DNA of 64,000 nucleotides from a bacterium (GCA_905221105.1 CAJNBW010000004.1:87433-151432), one strand, 5' to 3'; counted from the stretch's first letter, positions 36,658 through 46,125 are shown. The notes: a model not told the origin generated them from the sequence alone. Numbers and translations: made by a program.

Positions 36658-37470
36658 ATGACGAAAAAAATTATTGCAGTTGACCTGGATGGAACCCTAC
36701 TCAACTCAGACAGTCAAATTTCTGACTTTACCAAAAAAACCATCAAAAAAGTTGTTGAAAAAGGCCATCAGGTTATTATTACGACAGGTCGCCCTTACCG
36801 TATGTCAAAAGATTTTTACCATGAACTAGGCTTAAACACTCCTATGATTAATTTCAATGGCTCCCTTACTCATTTACCAGACCAAGTTTGGGATTTTGAA
36901 AAGTGTTTGACTGTAGACAAAAAATATCTGCTCGATATGGTTCAACGTTCAGAAGATATTCAAGCTGATTTTATTGCTGGAGAATATCGTAAAAAATTCT
37001 ACATTACAAATCCTAATGAAGAAATTGCCAATCCCAAACTATTTGGTGTAGAAGCTTTCCAACCTGAAGATCAATTCCAGCCTGAATTAGTAACCAAGGA
37101 TCCTAACTGTATTCTGTTACAGACCAGAGCTAGTGACAAATATGCTCTGGCAAAAGAAATGAACGCCTTCTACCAACATCAACTGTCTATTAATACTTGG
37201 GGTGGTCCGCTCAATATCCTTGAGTGTACCCCAAAAGGGGTCAACAAGGCCTTTGCTTTGGACTACTTGCTCAAGGTAATGAACCGTGACAAAAAAGATT
37301 TGATTGCTTTTGGTGATGAACACAATGATACCGAAATGCTAGCTTTTGCTGGGAAGGGCTATGCCATGAAAAATGCCAATCCAGAGCTACTCCCTTATGC
37401 GGATGAGCAAATTTCCCTGACCAATGACCAAGACGGGGTTGCCAAAACCCTACAAGACTTATTCTTATAG
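36658..37470 (+). CDS. Cof-type HAD phosphatase
   Basis: 270 residues. Nucleophile motif DLDGTLL (near D9), TTGRPYR, a C2-type cap and the terminal GDEHNDTEM acidic motif, all intact. Members dephosphorylate sugar phosphates, FMN or similar small phosphates; the substrate cannot be read from sequence. Upstream TTATAAT gives a clear -10. Followed by a palindromic terminator. Confidence 0.9.
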   Translation: MTKKIIAVDLDGTLLNSDSQISDFTKKTIKKVVEKGHQVIITTGRPYRMSKDFYHELGLNTPMINFNGSLTHLPDQVWDFEKCLTVDKKYLLDMVQRSEDIQADFIAGEYRKKFYITNPNEEIANPKLFGVEAFQPEDQFQPELVTKDPNCILLQTRASDKYALAKEMNAFYQHQLSINTWGGPLNILECTPKGVNKAFALDYLLKVMNRDKKDLIAFGDEHNDTEMLAFAGKGYAMKNANPELLPYADEQISLTNDQDGVAKTLQDLFL

Positions 37471-37478
37471 TCCATTCT

Positions 37479-37505
37479 GACCAGCTTGCAAGCTGGTCTT
37501 TGTGC
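37479..37505 (+). terminator. Terminator after the Cof gene
   Basis: Perfect 20-bp palindrome GACCAGCTTGCAAGCTGGTC then a T-rich stretch. Confidence 0.85.
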
Positions 37506-37563
37506 TCTTTTCACAGTCTCATCAACCAGTTAATCGATTGTTCTATTTTTCACCTCCAAAACC

Positions 37564-37598
37564 TTGGAAAAGGCTTTCTTTTGTGATATACTTCACAT
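37564..37598 (+). promoter_or_regulatory. adhP promoter with Rex-like operator
   Basis: TTGGAA (37564-37569), 17-nt spacer, TATACT (37587-37592). TTGTGATATACTTCACAT (37581-37598) matches the Rex operator pattern TTGTGA-N6-TCACAA except at its last base and overlaps the -10. The leader to the ATG at 37695 is about 95 nt. Confidence 0.65.
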
Positions 37599-37694
37599 AT
37601 AAATACAAGAGAGCTCGTCACACTCGACTCTGTTGAAACATAATCAATCCAGTCCTGTTGTCCCTGTTCTCGGCCAATATCAAGGAGGATAGCT

Positions 37695-38714
37695 ATGAAA
37701 GCTGTTGTTGTAAATCCAGAAAGCACTGGTGTTGCTGTTGAAGAAAAAGTACTCCGTCCACTTGAAACTGGGGAAGCACTTGTAGAGATTGAATACTGTG
37801 GTGTTTGCCACACTGACCTCCACGTTGCCCATGGTGACTTTGGTCAAGTACCAGGACGTGTCCTAGGACACGAAGGTGTTGGTATCGTTAAGGAAATTGC
37901 TCCAGATGTTAAAAGCCTTAAAGTTGGCGACCGTGTCAGCGTTGCTTGGTTCTTTGAAGGATGTGGTACTTGTGAATACTGTACAACTGGCCGTGAAACT
38001 CTTTGCCGGACAGTAAAAAATGCCGGCTACTCAGTAGACGGAGGTATGGCTGAACAATGTATCGTAACTGCAGACTATGCTGTCAAAGTTCCTGACGGAC
38101 TTGATCCAGCCCAAGCTTCTTCTATTACATGTGCTGGGGTAACAACCTATAAAGCTATTAAAGAAGCCAAAGTTGAACCAGGCCAATGGGTTGTTCTTTA
38201 CGGTGCTGGTGGACTTGGTAACCTAGCTGTTCAATATGCTAAAAAAGTATTCAATGCTCATGTCATCGCAGTTGATATCAACAACGACAAACTTGCCCTT
38301 GCAAAAGAAGTCGGTGCGGATATCGTTATTAACGGTCTCGAAGTCGAGGATCTGCCAGGCCTAATCAAAGAAAATACAAATGGAGGTGCTCACTCAGCTG
38401 TCGTAACTGCTGTATCTAAAGTTGCCTTCAATCAGGCTGTTGACTCCGTTCGTGCTGGTGGTCGCGTCGTCGCTGTCGGTCTTCCTTCTGAAATGATGGA
38501 ACTCAGTATCGTCAAAACCGTTCTAGATGGAATCCAAGTCATCGGTTCTCTTGTTGGAACTCGTAAAGACTTGGAAGAAGCCTTCCAATTCGGTGCAGAA
38601 GGTTTGGTAGTTCCAGTTGTCCAAAAACGTCCAGTCGAAGATGCCGTAGCCATTTTCGACGAAATGGAAAAAGGTCAAATTCAAGGACGTATGGTACTCG
38701 ACTTCACCCACTAA
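37695..38714 (+). CDS. adhP: Zinc-dependent alcohol dehydrogenase
   Basis: Reduces acetaldehyde to ethanol with NADH. 339 residues, MDR family. Catalytic zinc: C38 (CGVCHTD) and H59 (GHE). Structural zinc: the four-cysteine lobe GCGTCEYC...LC. The Rossmann motif [13 protein letters not shown] binds NAD(H). ATG at 37695 with AAGGAGG. Monocistronic. The Rex-like operator over the promoter fits a redox-controlled NADH sink. Confidence 0.95.
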   Translation: MKAVVVNPESTGVAVEEKVLRPLETGEALVEIEYCGVCHTDLHVAHGDFGQVPGRVLGHEGVGIVKEIAPDVKSLKVGDRVSVAWFFEGCGTCEYCTTGRETLCRTVKNAGYSVDGGMAEQCIVTADYAVKVPDGLDPAQASSITCAGVTTYKAIKEAKVEPGQWVVLYGAGGLGNLAVQYAKKVFNAHVIAVDINNDKLALAKEVGADIVINGLEVEDLPGLIKENTNGGAHSAVVTAVSKVAFNQAVDSVRAGGRVVAVGLPSEMMELSIVKTVLDGIQVIGSLVGTRKDLEEAFQFGAEGLVVPVVQKRPVEDAVAIFDEMEKGQIQGRMVLDFTH

Positions 38715-38733
38715 TCTAATAGAAACCTATTTT

Positions 38734-38765
38734 AAAAGTTGGAATACGCTTCCAACTTTTTTATA
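38734..38765 (+). terminator. Terminator of adhP
   Basis: 10-bp stem AAAAGTTGGA/TCCAACTTTT with a seven-base loop and T tail. Confidence 0.92.
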
Positions 38766-38860
38766 TTAAATTTTTAAATATGAGTTCAAAAAAACTTTCC
38801 TAAAACTCAATATATCAATATTTTCAGATGTAATCTTTTTAATTATTTTATGATAAATAG

Positions 38861-38889
38861 TTGATTTTTAGATGAAAACGGTTTATACT
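38861..38889 (+). promoter_or_regulatory. manLMN promoter with overlapping cre
   Basis: TTGATT (38861-38866), 17-nt spacer, TATACT (38884-38889). TGAAAACGGTTTAT (38873-38886) matches 12 of 14 cre positions and runs into the -10, so bound CcpA would block RNA polymerase. Confidence 0.65.
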
Positions 38890-38950
38890 TAAAAAGTCTT
38901 AAAGTTTTCTTAAAAGAAAACTGAAACAACAAAAAGGAGGAATGACAATA

Positions 38951-39940
38951 ATGAGTATCGGAATCATTATTGCGAGCCACGGCGAATTTGCTGCGGGTAT
39001 TCATCAGTCAGGATCTATGATCTTTGGTGAACAAGAAAAGGTTCAAGTTGTAACCTTTATGCCAAATGAAGGTCCTGATGATCTATACGCTAAGTTTAAT
39101 AACGCTGTTGCTGCATTTGACGCAGAAGATGAGGTTCTAGTTTTGGCTGACCTTTGGAGTGGATCTCCATTTAACCAAGCTAGTCGCGTGATGGGAGAAA
39201 ATCCTGAGCGTAAGTTTGCCATCATCACAGGTCTTAACTTACCGATGTTAATTCAAGCCTACACAGAGCGCCTGATGGACGCTGCTGCAGGTGTAGAAAA
39301 AGTCGCTGCGAATATCATTAAAGAAGCCAAAGATGGCATCAAGGCTCTTCCAGAAGAGCTAAACCCAGTTGAGGAAGTAGCAAGCGCTGCAGCTGCTCCA
39401 GTTGCCCAAGCTGCTATCCCAGAAGGAACTGTCATCGGAGACGGTAAACTCAAAATCAACCTTGCCCGTCTAGACACTCGTTTACTTCACGGTCAGGTTG
39501 CAACTGCTTGGACTCCAGATTCAAAAGCAGACCGTATCATCGTTGCTTCAGATAATGTAGCTAAAGACGAATTACGTAAAGAATTGATTAAACAAGCAGC
39601 TCCAGGTAAAGTGAAAGCAAACGTTGTTCCTATCCAAAAACTAATCGACGTTGCAAAAGATCCTCGCTTCGGAGGAACACATGCCCTTATCTTGTTTGAA
39701 ACACCTCAAGATGCCCTTCGTGCAATCGAAGGTGGCGTGCCAATCAAAACTCTTAATGTTGGATCAATGGCTCACTCAACTGGTAAAACAATGGTTAACA
39801 ACGTTTTGTCTATGGACAAAGATGACGTTGCTACATTTGAAAAAATGCGTGACCTTGGTGTTGAATTTGACGTACGTAAAGTACCAAACGACACGAAAAA
39901 AGATTTGTTTGACTTGATCAACAAAGCAAACGTGCAATAA
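38951..39940 (+). CDS. manL: Mannose/glucose PTS enzyme IIAB
   Basis: Cytoplasmic phosphotransfer protein of the main glucose/mannose PTS. 329 residues from the second ATG (38951), which is correctly spaced from AAGGAGG; an ATG at 38942 is too close. EIIA domain 1-~135 with H10 (IIASHGEF), an Ala/Pro linker (about 140-160), and EIIB with H180 ([11 protein letters not shown]). First gene of manLMN. Confidence 0.97.
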
Positions 39941-39965
39941 TCGATTTTATGAAAGGATTTTAAAG

Positions 39966-40769
39966 ATGTCTATTATTTCTATGGTTTTAGTAGTCGTTGT
40001 AGCCTTCCTAGCAGGTCTTGAAGGTATCCTCGACCAGTTCCAATTCCATCAACCAATCGTAGCTTGTACCCTTATCGGTCTTGTTACTGGTAACCTTGAA
40101 GCAGGGATTATCCTTGGTGGTTCTCTTCAAATGATCGCCCTTGGTTGGGCTAACATCGGAGCTGCCGTAGCTCCTGACGCTGCTCTTGCTTCTGTTGCTG
40201 CTGCCATTATCATGGTTCTTGGTGGCGACTTTACTAAGACAGGTATCGGTGTTGCCCAAGCGGTTGCTATCCCTCTTGCAGTTGCTGGTCTATTCTTAAC
40301 TATGATTGTCCGTACACTCTCTGTCGGATTGGTTCACACTGCTGATGCTTCTGCTAAAAAAGGTGACTTTAAAGCAGTTGAACGCGCTCACTTTGTCGCA
40401 CTTCTTCTTCAAGGTCTTCGTATTGCAATCCCTGCAGCACTCCTTCTAATGGTACCAACTGAAACCGTACAAAGCATTCTAAATACTATGCCTGATTGGC
40501 TTAAAGATGGTATGGCTATCGGTGGTGGTATGGTCGTTGCCGTTGGTTACGCTATGGTTATCAACATGATGGCAACTCGTGAAGTATGGCCATTCTTCGC
40601 TATCGGTTTCGTGCTTGCTGCCGTGTCAGATATTACTCTAATCGGATTTGGTGCTATCGGTGTTGCTATCGCTCTTATCTACCTTCACCTTTCTAAAACT
40701 GGTGGAAATGGTGGCGGAGGAGCCGCAACTTCTAACGACCCAATCGGCGATATCCTAGAAGACTACTAA
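39966..40769 (+). CDS. manM: Mannose PTS enzyme IIC
   Basis: 267 residues, membrane channel subunit of the mannose-family PTS. Repeated helices with GGSLQMIALGWANIGAAVAPD, a hallmark of EIIC-Man. Starts 25 bp after manL with GAAAGGA. With ManN it forms the translocator, which in related bacteria is also the receptor of class II bacteriocins. Confidence 0.97.
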   Translation: MSIISMVLVVVVAFLAGLEGILDQFQFHQPIVACTLIGLVTGNLEAGIILGGSLQMIALGWANIGAAVAPDAALASVAAAIIMVLGGDFTKTGIGVAQAVAIPLAVAGLFLTMIVRTLSVGLVHTADASAKKGDFKAVERAHFVALLLQGLRIAIPAALLLMVPTETVQSILNTMPDWLKDGMAIGGGMVVAVGYAMVINMMATREVWPFFAIGFVLAAVSDITLIGFGAIGVAIALIYLHLSKTGGNGGGGAATSNDPIGDILEDY

Positions 40770-40792
40770 GATAAGAAAGGACTGAAAACATC

Positions 40793-41704
40793 ATGACTGA
40801 AAAACTTCAATTAACTAAATCAGATCGTAAAAAAGTTTGGTGGCGTTCAACTTTCTTACAAGGTTCTTGGAACTATGAACGTATGCAAAACTTGGGTTGG
40901 GCTTACTCATTAATTCCAGCTCTTAAAAAACTCTACACTAAAAAAGAAGATCAAATCGCTGCTCTTGAACGCCATCTTGAGTTCTTCAACACTCACCCAT
41001 ACGTAGCTGCTCCAATCATGGGGGTTACTCTTGCACTTGAAGAAGAACGTGCTAACGGTGTTGAAATCGACGACGCTGCTATCCAAGGGGTTAAAATCGG
41101 TATGATGGGACCTCTTGCTGGTATCGGTGACCCAGTATTCTGGTTTACAGTACGCCCAATCCTTGGATCACTCGGTGCTTCACTTGCCCTTACTGGTAAT
41201 ATCTTAGGTCCAATCCTCTTCTTCGTTCTTTGGAACTTGATTCGTATGTCATTCTTGTGGTATACACAAGAGATTGGATACAAGGCTGGATCAGAAATCA
41301 CTAAAGATATGTCTGGCGGTATCCTTCAAGACATCACTAAAGGAGCTTCTATCCTTGGTATGTTCATTCTTGCTGTCCTTGTTCAACGTTGGGTAAATAT
41401 TAAATTTGCTTTCGATGTTGCCAAAGTTCAACTAGATGAAAAAGCTTATATCCATTGGGATAAATTACCAGAAGGATCTAAAGGTATCCAAGAAGCATTC
41501 GCACAAGTAGGACAAGGATTGTCTCAAACACCTGAAAAAGTTACTACTTTCCAACAAAACTTGGATATGTTGATTCCTGGACTATCAGGACTACTCCTTA
41601 CTTTCCTTTGCATGTACTTGCTTAAGAAAAAAGTATCTCCAATCACTATTATCCTTGCACTCTTCGCAGTGGGTATTGTGGCACATGTTCTTCACATCAT
41701 GTAA
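40793..41704 (+). CDS. manN: Mannose PTS enzyme IID
   Basis: 303 residues. Amphipathic N-terminal half (TFLQGSWNYERMQNLGWAY) then membrane helices, with GPLAGIGDPVFWFTVRPI typical of EIID-Man. Third gene of the operon, 23 bp after manM with GAAAGGA ahead; followed by a terminator. Confidence 0.97.
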   Translation: MTEKLQLTKSDRKKVWWRSTFLQGSWNYERMQNLGWAYSLIPALKKLYTKKEDQIAALERHLEFFNTHPYVAAPIMGVTLALEEERANGVEIDDAAIQGVKIGMMGPLAGIGDPVFWFTVRPILGSLGASLALTGNILGPILFFVLWNLIRMSFLWYTQEIGYKAGSEITKDMSGGILQDITKGASILGMFILAVLVQRWVNIKFAFDVAKVQLDEKAYIHWDKLPEGSKGIQEAFAQVGQGLSQTPEKVTTFQQNLDMLIPGLSGLLLTFLCMYLLKKKVSPITIILALFAVGIVAHVLHIM

Positions 41705-41715
41705 TCAAACAACTT

Positions 41716-41750
41716 AAAAGGAACCAGGTTCTAAGCCTGATTCCTTTTTT
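41716..41750. terminator. Bidirectional terminator between manN and pepC
   Basis: AAAGGAACCAGG...CCTGATTCCTTT stem with T tail; the two genes converge here. Confidence 0.88.
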
Positions 41751-41758
41751 CTATACTT

Positions 41759-43093
41759 TTATACTGCCAAGGCTCCCATTGGATCCCAAGGTGCAAGTAC
41801 GATTGGTTCTGCTTCATAGGCAGCTTGTTCTTCTGCTGTCAGCAATTCTTTGCGAACAACGATTTGGTAAGTGTATTCGTCCATCCAAGCGTCTGAGGCA
41901 ACAAAGTAACCATCTGTACCGACCTTGTCTCCCCAAGAGTTTTCAACCTTCCACTTGGTTGATTTGCCATTTTCGTCCAAATCAACACCTGTAAAGACCA
42001 TAGCGTGGGTCATCAAGCTTTCGCTGTAGTCCAAACGTCCAGCCTTGTCTTGAGTGAGTTTAATGTCCATGCTTGATTCAAAGTCATAAACATCTGTCGC
42101 AAGGATTCCAGCTTTACGGTTGCTGAGCTGACCGACATCTGAACCAAACCAAACAGTCTCACCTGCTTGCATTTGAGCAATCGCCAATTCTTTCAAGCGC
42201 TCCATCGGTACGTTGATGTAGCGAACTGCACGGCTACCAACCACATTTCCTAACATCTCAACTGTGTAAGATTGGCCGTAAGGCTTGTCAGCAGTTGGGG
42301 CGTTGATAACAGAAACGTAATCTTCTAGAGGAAGATTGACATATTTCTTGTAAAATTCTTGTGGAGTAATGCTCTTTTCGCTTTGGTAGTTGTTATCCTT
42401 ATCACGATAAGCAAAGTCAAATTTACGTGGTGGAAGGCCTAGTGACATAGCAAGGAAATTAAAGATTTCTTGCAAGAGGTCTTCTTTCTTAGCTTGAACA
42501 GTCGCTTGGTCTGCGCCAGAAGCAAGCAAATCACGCAAGATTTGGGCATCTTGACGAAGCAATTTGTTAAGGATTGCATTTAGCTCACGGCTGCTACTAG
42601 ATGAAACGGACTCAGGGTAAACTGACTTAGGCACGACACCGTATTTCTCAAAGAGAGAAACAACCATATCCCATTGACCACCATCTTGTTGTGGTGTTTG
42701 AAGTAGGAATTTAACCTTACGGCTCGTCAAATCTTGGTCTGCAGTCGCAATGACTTGCTCTAAGAACCAGTTGGATTTCTCATACTTGTCCCAGAAAAAG
42801 GTGTGGGCCTGTGACAACTCAAAATTTTCCAATTTATATTGTGAAATGAGTTTGTGGCGGAAGGTGTTGAGGGCCGCAAACATCCAGCAACGACCAGACG
42901 CTTTCTGGTTGGTTACCTTGTCCTTGGTCAAATCCAATGAGAAAACAGGTGTGTTGTCTACATGGCTTTGGCGACGTTCTAGGGCTGCAAAAATTCCATT
43001 ATGGCTAGCAGCATTTTCAATCGCTTGGTATTTTACATTTGCTTCATAGTTGGCAAATAATTTATCAGTAAATGATTCTTGAATCGCGTTCAT
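41759..43093 (-). CDS. pepC: Aminopeptidase C (bleomycin hydrolase family)
   Basis: Cytoplasmic cysteine aminopeptidase (C1B) that finishes degradation of imported peptides. 444 residues. Catalytic C69 (SGRCWMF), His in SLMTHAMVFTGVD and Asn in VENSWGDKVG are all present. ATG at 43093 with GGAGG upstream. Together with pepS and the oligopeptide-binding lipoprotein it reflects a peptide-based nitrogen diet. Confidence 0.97.
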   Translation of the reverse strand: MNAIQESFTDKLFANYEANVKYQAIENAASHNGIFAALERRQSHVDNTPVFSLDLTKDKVTNQKASGRCWMFAALNTFRHKLISQYKLENFELSQAHTFFWDKYEKSNWFLEQVIATADQDLTSRKVKFLLQTPQQDGGQWDMVVSLFEKYGVVPKSVYPESVSSSSSRELNAILNKLLRQDAQILRDLLASGADQATVQAKKEDLLQEIFNFLAMSLGLPPRKFDFAYRDKDNNYQSEKSITPQEFYKKYVNLPLEDYVSVINAPTADKPYGQSYTVEMLGNVVGSRAVRYINVPMERLKELAIAQMQAGETVWFGSDVGQLSNRKAGILATDVYDFESSMDIKLTQDKAGRLDYSESLMTHAMVFTGVDLDENGKSTKWKVENSWGDKVGTDGYFVASDAWMDEYTYQIVVRKELLTAEEQAAYEAEPIVLAPWDPMGALAV

Positions 43094-43158
43094 AGAGTCC
43101 TCCTTTTATTCTACAGTCTATTATAACTCTTTTCACAAAGGAAGCAACTGAAAAACAT

Positions 43159-43188
43159 AAAAGGCAAGGATATTCTTCCTCACCTTTT
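43159..43188 (-). terminator. Terminator of rsuA
   Basis: Stem AAAAGG-CA-AGGA/TCCT-CA-CCTTTT with a six-base loop just after the stop. Confidence 0.75.
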
Positions 43189-43203
43189 CGAATATAAATC
43201 CAA

Positions 43204-43926
43204 TTAAGCAATACTAGCAAGGAGAGCTTCTAGCTCTTCCTTAGTCAAGCGACGCCATTCCCCTCTTTGTAAGTTCTCATCTAAAATCAGAGTTCCCATG
43301 GTCAAACGCTGTAGGTCCACTACTTCCTTGCCACAGTAACCCACCATACGTTTGACCTGGTGGAACTTCCCTTCTGCAATAGTCACACGGATTTGGCTCT
43401 GATTCTTTTCTGTATCTATGGAAACAAGCTCCAGTTTAGCAGGCTGACAGGTAAAGTCTTTGAGAGGAATTCCCTTGGCAAATGTCTCCACATCTTCTTG
43501 AGTCATAATTCCCTTGACTTGTGCCTGATAAGTCTTATCCACATGACGCTTAGGTGAAAGAAGAGCATGAGCTAGTTTGCCGTCATTGGTCAAGAGCAAA
43601 AGACCATGCGTGTCAATATCCAAACGTCCTACTGGGAAAACTTCCTTGGTCCGAGCAATATCATCCAGCAAGTCCAACACGGTTCTGTGCTTGGGATCCT
43701 CAGTCGCTGAAATAACTCCTTGGGGCTTGTTCATCATGTAGTAGACAAACTCCTCGTACTCCATCACTTGACCATCAAAGCGAATCTCATCTCTTTCTTC
43801 ATCAATCTGCAATTTAGCTGATTTTTCTTTTTTACCATTTACCATCACGCGCCCAGCCTTGAGCAAGTTTTTGACCTCAGTCCGACTCCCCACAGCGCAG
43901 GCAACTAAAAATTTATCTAATCTCAT
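43204..43926 (-). CDS. rsuA: 16S rRNA pseudouridine synthase, RsuA family
   Basis: 240 residues. N-terminal S4 RNA-binding domain (MRLDKFLVACAVGSRTEVKNLL) and catalytic GRLDIDTHGLLLLTNDG with the conserved Asp. Length and domain order fit RsuA (U516 of 16S rRNA), though RluB/E/F paralogs share them. ATG at 43926 with a weak ribosome site. Confidence 0.88.
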   Translation of the reverse strand: MRLDKFLVACAVGSRTEVKNLLKAGRVMVNGKKEKSAKLQIDEERDEIRFDGQVMEYEEFVYYMMNKPQGVISATEDPKHRTVLDLLDDIARTKEVFPVGRLDIDTHGLLLLTNDGKLAHALLSPKRHVDKTYQAQVKGIMTQEDVETFAKGIPLKDFTCQPAKLELVSIDTEKNQSQIRVTIAEGKFHQVKRMVGYCGKEVVDLQRLTMGTLILDENLQRGEWRRLTKEELEALLASIA

Positions 43927-43985
43927 AGAACTATTATATCATATCAAAAAGAGGCTGGTACAATGATCAACCTCCTTTTCGTTTC

Positions 43986-44137
43986 ATACTCTTCAAAAAT
44001 CTCTTCAAACCGCGTCAACGTCGCCTTGCCGTAGATATATGTAACTGACTTCGTCAGTCTTATCTACAACCTCAAAGCAGTGCTTTGAGCAACCTGCGGC
44101 TAGTTTTCTAGTTTGCTCTTTGATTTTCATTGAGTAT
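43986..44137 (-). repeat. BOX element with one boxB unit
   Basis: boxC end at the left (ATACTCTTCAAAAATCTCTTC), one boxB core (CAAAGCAGTGCTTTGAG) and boxA at the right (TTTGATTTTCATTGAGTAT). Confidence 0.93.
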
Positions 44138-44150
44138 CAGATTTAAGCAA

Positions 44151-44381
44151 TTAACTTCCTCGTCTCCAGAAAATCGCTAAGACAATCATGGAACCTAGTA
44201 CTGCCGGAATAATGGCAGTTCCTGCTATTATCGGTCCCCAAGTCCCAAAAAGCAAGTGGCCTATAAAAGCACCAATCCAGCCCAGAAACATTTTTCCAAA
44301 ACATCCCATTCGCTCTCCACGATTGGTCAAAGCACCTGCCAAGAGTCCCACTAGGAGACCAACAAACATACTTCCTATCAT
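44151..44381 (-). CDS. GlsB/YeaQ/YmgE-family small membrane protein
   Basis: 76 residues, three glycine-rich hydrophobic helices (MFVGLLVGLLAGALTNRG; GKMFLGWIGAFIGHLLFG; IPAVLGSMIVLAIFW). This is the transglycosylase-associated/GlsB stress-membrane family, whose biochemical role is unclear. ATG at 44381 with AAGGAG ahead, 9 bp after pepS, so probably cotranscribed with it. A longer frame over the same bases (44143-44403) is an artefact. Confidence 0.85.
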   Translation of the reverse strand: MIGSMFVGLLVGLLAGALTNRGERMGCFGKMFLGWIGAFIGHLLFGTWGPIIAGTAIIPAVLGSMIVLAIFWRRGS

Positions 44382-44390
44382 CTTGGCTCC

Positions 44391-45632
44391 TTAATTTGCC
44401 CAATCTCCGTTACGGAAGAGAGGTACACGTGTCCCATCCTCACGGATCCCATCGATATCCATCTTATTAGAACCAATCATAAAGTCCACGTGAACATCTG
44501 AACGGTTAAGTCCCGCAGCTTCAAGTTCTTCTTCGCTCATATCTGCTCCACCAACGACGCTAGTCGCATAGGCTGCACCAATAGCCAAGTGGTTTGATGC
44601 ATTTTCATCGAAAAGGGTGTTGAAGAAGGTAATACCTGACTGAGAAATTGGACTTGGATCTGGTACCAAGGCACATTCACCCAAGGCACGCGCACCAGCA
44701 TTTTCAAATACAAGGTCTTTCATGACCTGATCACCCTTCTCAGCAGTGATGTCAACGATTTGTCCATCCTTAAAGGTTACCTTAATGCCTTCAATGATGT
44801 TTCCATTATAACTAAGCGGTTTTGTAGAAGTGACATAACCATCTGCGCGACGGAAGTCTGGTGCTGTGAAAACTTCCTCTGTCGGCATATTTGGTAAGAA
44901 TCCTTCTCCTTGCGCATTGATAGCACCAGCTGATTCCCAAACGTGGTTCTTAGGCAAGCCAAGTGTCAAATCTGTCCCTGGAGCTGTGTAGTGAAGGGCT
45001 GAAAATTGCTCTTTATTAAGCATATCTGCCTTACTCTTAAGAATTGCAGCGTGTTCTTCCCAGGCCTTAACAGGATCTTCTTCATAGACACGGCAAGTTT
45101 TGAAGATTTGGTCCCAAAGGAGATCGACTGCTTCTTCATCGCTCGTAGCATTTGGAAAGACCTTCTTAGCCCACTCAAGTCCAGCAGCAGCGGCTACAGT
45201 CCAGCTAACCTTATTGGATTGCGTTGCGATACGCATTGGCTTCATAGCAAGTCCCATAGCTTTTGCAGAAGCTGAAAGCTTGTCCGCATCCACTCCGTTC
45301 AAGGCACCTGGATCAGATGAACGGACACCGAGACGGCTAGCCTTGTTCTCCAAGAGATAGTTCATCTCAGCAATCTTGTATTCTGGCACATTGTCCAGAC
45401 GCTCCATCGGCGCGTGGAGGAATTTCTCACGATTAATCACATCATCTGTCCACTGAACAATAACCTCATGTGCACCCAAGGCATAAGCTTCTTTCACGAT
45501 CAAATGCGCCAACTCACGTTGCTCCACATCGATAGAGAGAGCCAAAGTGTGACCAGGTTGCACGTTAATTCCATTCGCAACCAACAATTTCGCATATTTT
45601 TCTAGATTTTCTTTAAAATTTGGTAAAACCAT
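44391..45632 (-). CDS. pepS: Aminopeptidase PepS (M29 family)
   Basis: 413 residues, metallo-aminopeptidase of the thermophilic (M29) family. Conserved metal-region segments include EGFLPNMPTEEVFTAPD, ALGECALVPDPSPIS and the DFMIG near the end. Cytoplasmic; removes N-terminal residues from peptides. ATG at 45632 with AAAAGGAAA upstream inside a short tandem repeat. Confidence 0.92.
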   Translation of the reverse strand: MVLPNFKENLEKYAKLLVANGINVQPGHTLALSIDVEQRELAHLIVKEAYALGAHEVIVQWTDDVINREKFLHAPMERLDNVPEYKIAEMNYLLENKASRLGVRSSDPGALNGVDADKLSASAKAMGLAMKPMRIATQSNKVSWTVAAAAGLEWAKKVFPNATSDEEAVDLLWDQIFKTCRVYEEDPVKAWEEHAAILKSKADMLNKEQFSALHYTAPGTDLTLGLPKNHVWESAGAINAQGEGFLPNMPTEEVFTAPDFRRADGYVTSTKPLSYNGNIIEGIKVTFKDGQIVDITAEKGDQVMKDLVFENAGARALGECALVPDPSPISQSGITFFNTLFDENASNHLAIGAAYATSVVGGADMSEEELEAAGLNRSDVHVDFMIGSNKMDIDGIREDGTRVPLFRNGDWAN

Positions 45633-45640
45633 TTTGTTTT

Positions 45641-45685
45641 TCCTTTTCTATTGTTATTTTTCCTTTTCTATTGTTATTTTTCCTT
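45641..45685 (-). repeat. 20-bp tandem repeat upstream of pepS
   Basis: TCCTTTTCTATTGTTATTTT occurs exactly twice (45641-45660, 45661-45680) with a third partial copy. It carries the pepS ribosome site and the stop codon of the upstream small gene. Confidence 0.9.
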
Positions 45686-45826
45686 CAAAGCAGAAAATAA
45701 TCCTGCTAAAGCAATGGCACCAGACAAGAGCGCTGTCGATAGAATAATTGTTTCATCTGCCAGCTCTAGCTGATAGTCAAAAATCTTTTCAGCAGGTTTA
45801 TCTTCTGCAAAGATTCTAAGTTTCAT
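45674..45826 (-). CDS. Small membrane protein (50 residues)
   Basis: ATG at 45826 with AAGGGGGT upstream; begins MKLRIFAEDKPAEKIFDY and ends FSALKEK. A charged N-terminal half (1-27) is followed by one hydrophobic helix (about 28-46). Its stop lies inside the 20-bp repeat before pepS, so it may be cotranscribed with pepS. No family recognised. The good ribosome site and codon pattern support a real gene. Confidence 0.6.
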   Translation of the reverse strand: MKLRIFAEDKPAEKIFDYQLELADETIILSTALLSGAIALAGLFSALKEK

Positions 45827-45846
45827 GAGAACCCCCTTAAAATTTA

Positions 45847-46125
45847 TTAAAACAAATCACTATGACTGCCTGTCCTTAACAAGTTTAAAATCAATTCTTC
45901 CTTGTCAACTTTATAGACCAGAAGCCAATCCGGCTGGATATGACACTCACGAACTCCTTGAAAATGCTTGGATGCTGTCAGTTGATGATCACGATATCTA
46001 GCAGGAAGTTCTTTTTCTTGAACAAGAAAATTTAAAACTTCTTCTAATAATTCTGCCTTCAAACCACGCTTCATAGCCAACTTAAAATCTTTTTTAAACT
46101 GTTTATGATAACGAATCTTAAGCAC
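45847..46125 (-). CDS. YafQ-family mRNA interferase toxin
   Basis: 92 residues starting with GTG at 46125, with GGAGG six bases ahead; the frame overlaps the antitoxin by 8 bp. RelE fold with YafQ signature residues: RDHQL, the HFQGVRECHIQPDWLLVY core and a C-terminal TGSHSDLF carrying the catalytic His. It would cleave mRNA on translating ribosomes when not bound by the antitoxin. All key residues appear intact, so the toxin is probably functional. Confidence 0.9.
   Translation of the reverse strand: MLKIRYHKQFKKDFKLAMKRGLKAELLEEVLNFLVQEKELPARYRDHQLTASKHFQGVRECHIQPDWLLVYKVDKEELILNLLRTGSHSDLF

Noticed and set aside
44143..44403. 86-residue frame overlapping the GlsB-like gene
   Set aside because: It is cysteine/tryptophan-rich in a shifted frame over a clear membrane-protein gene with its own ribosome site.
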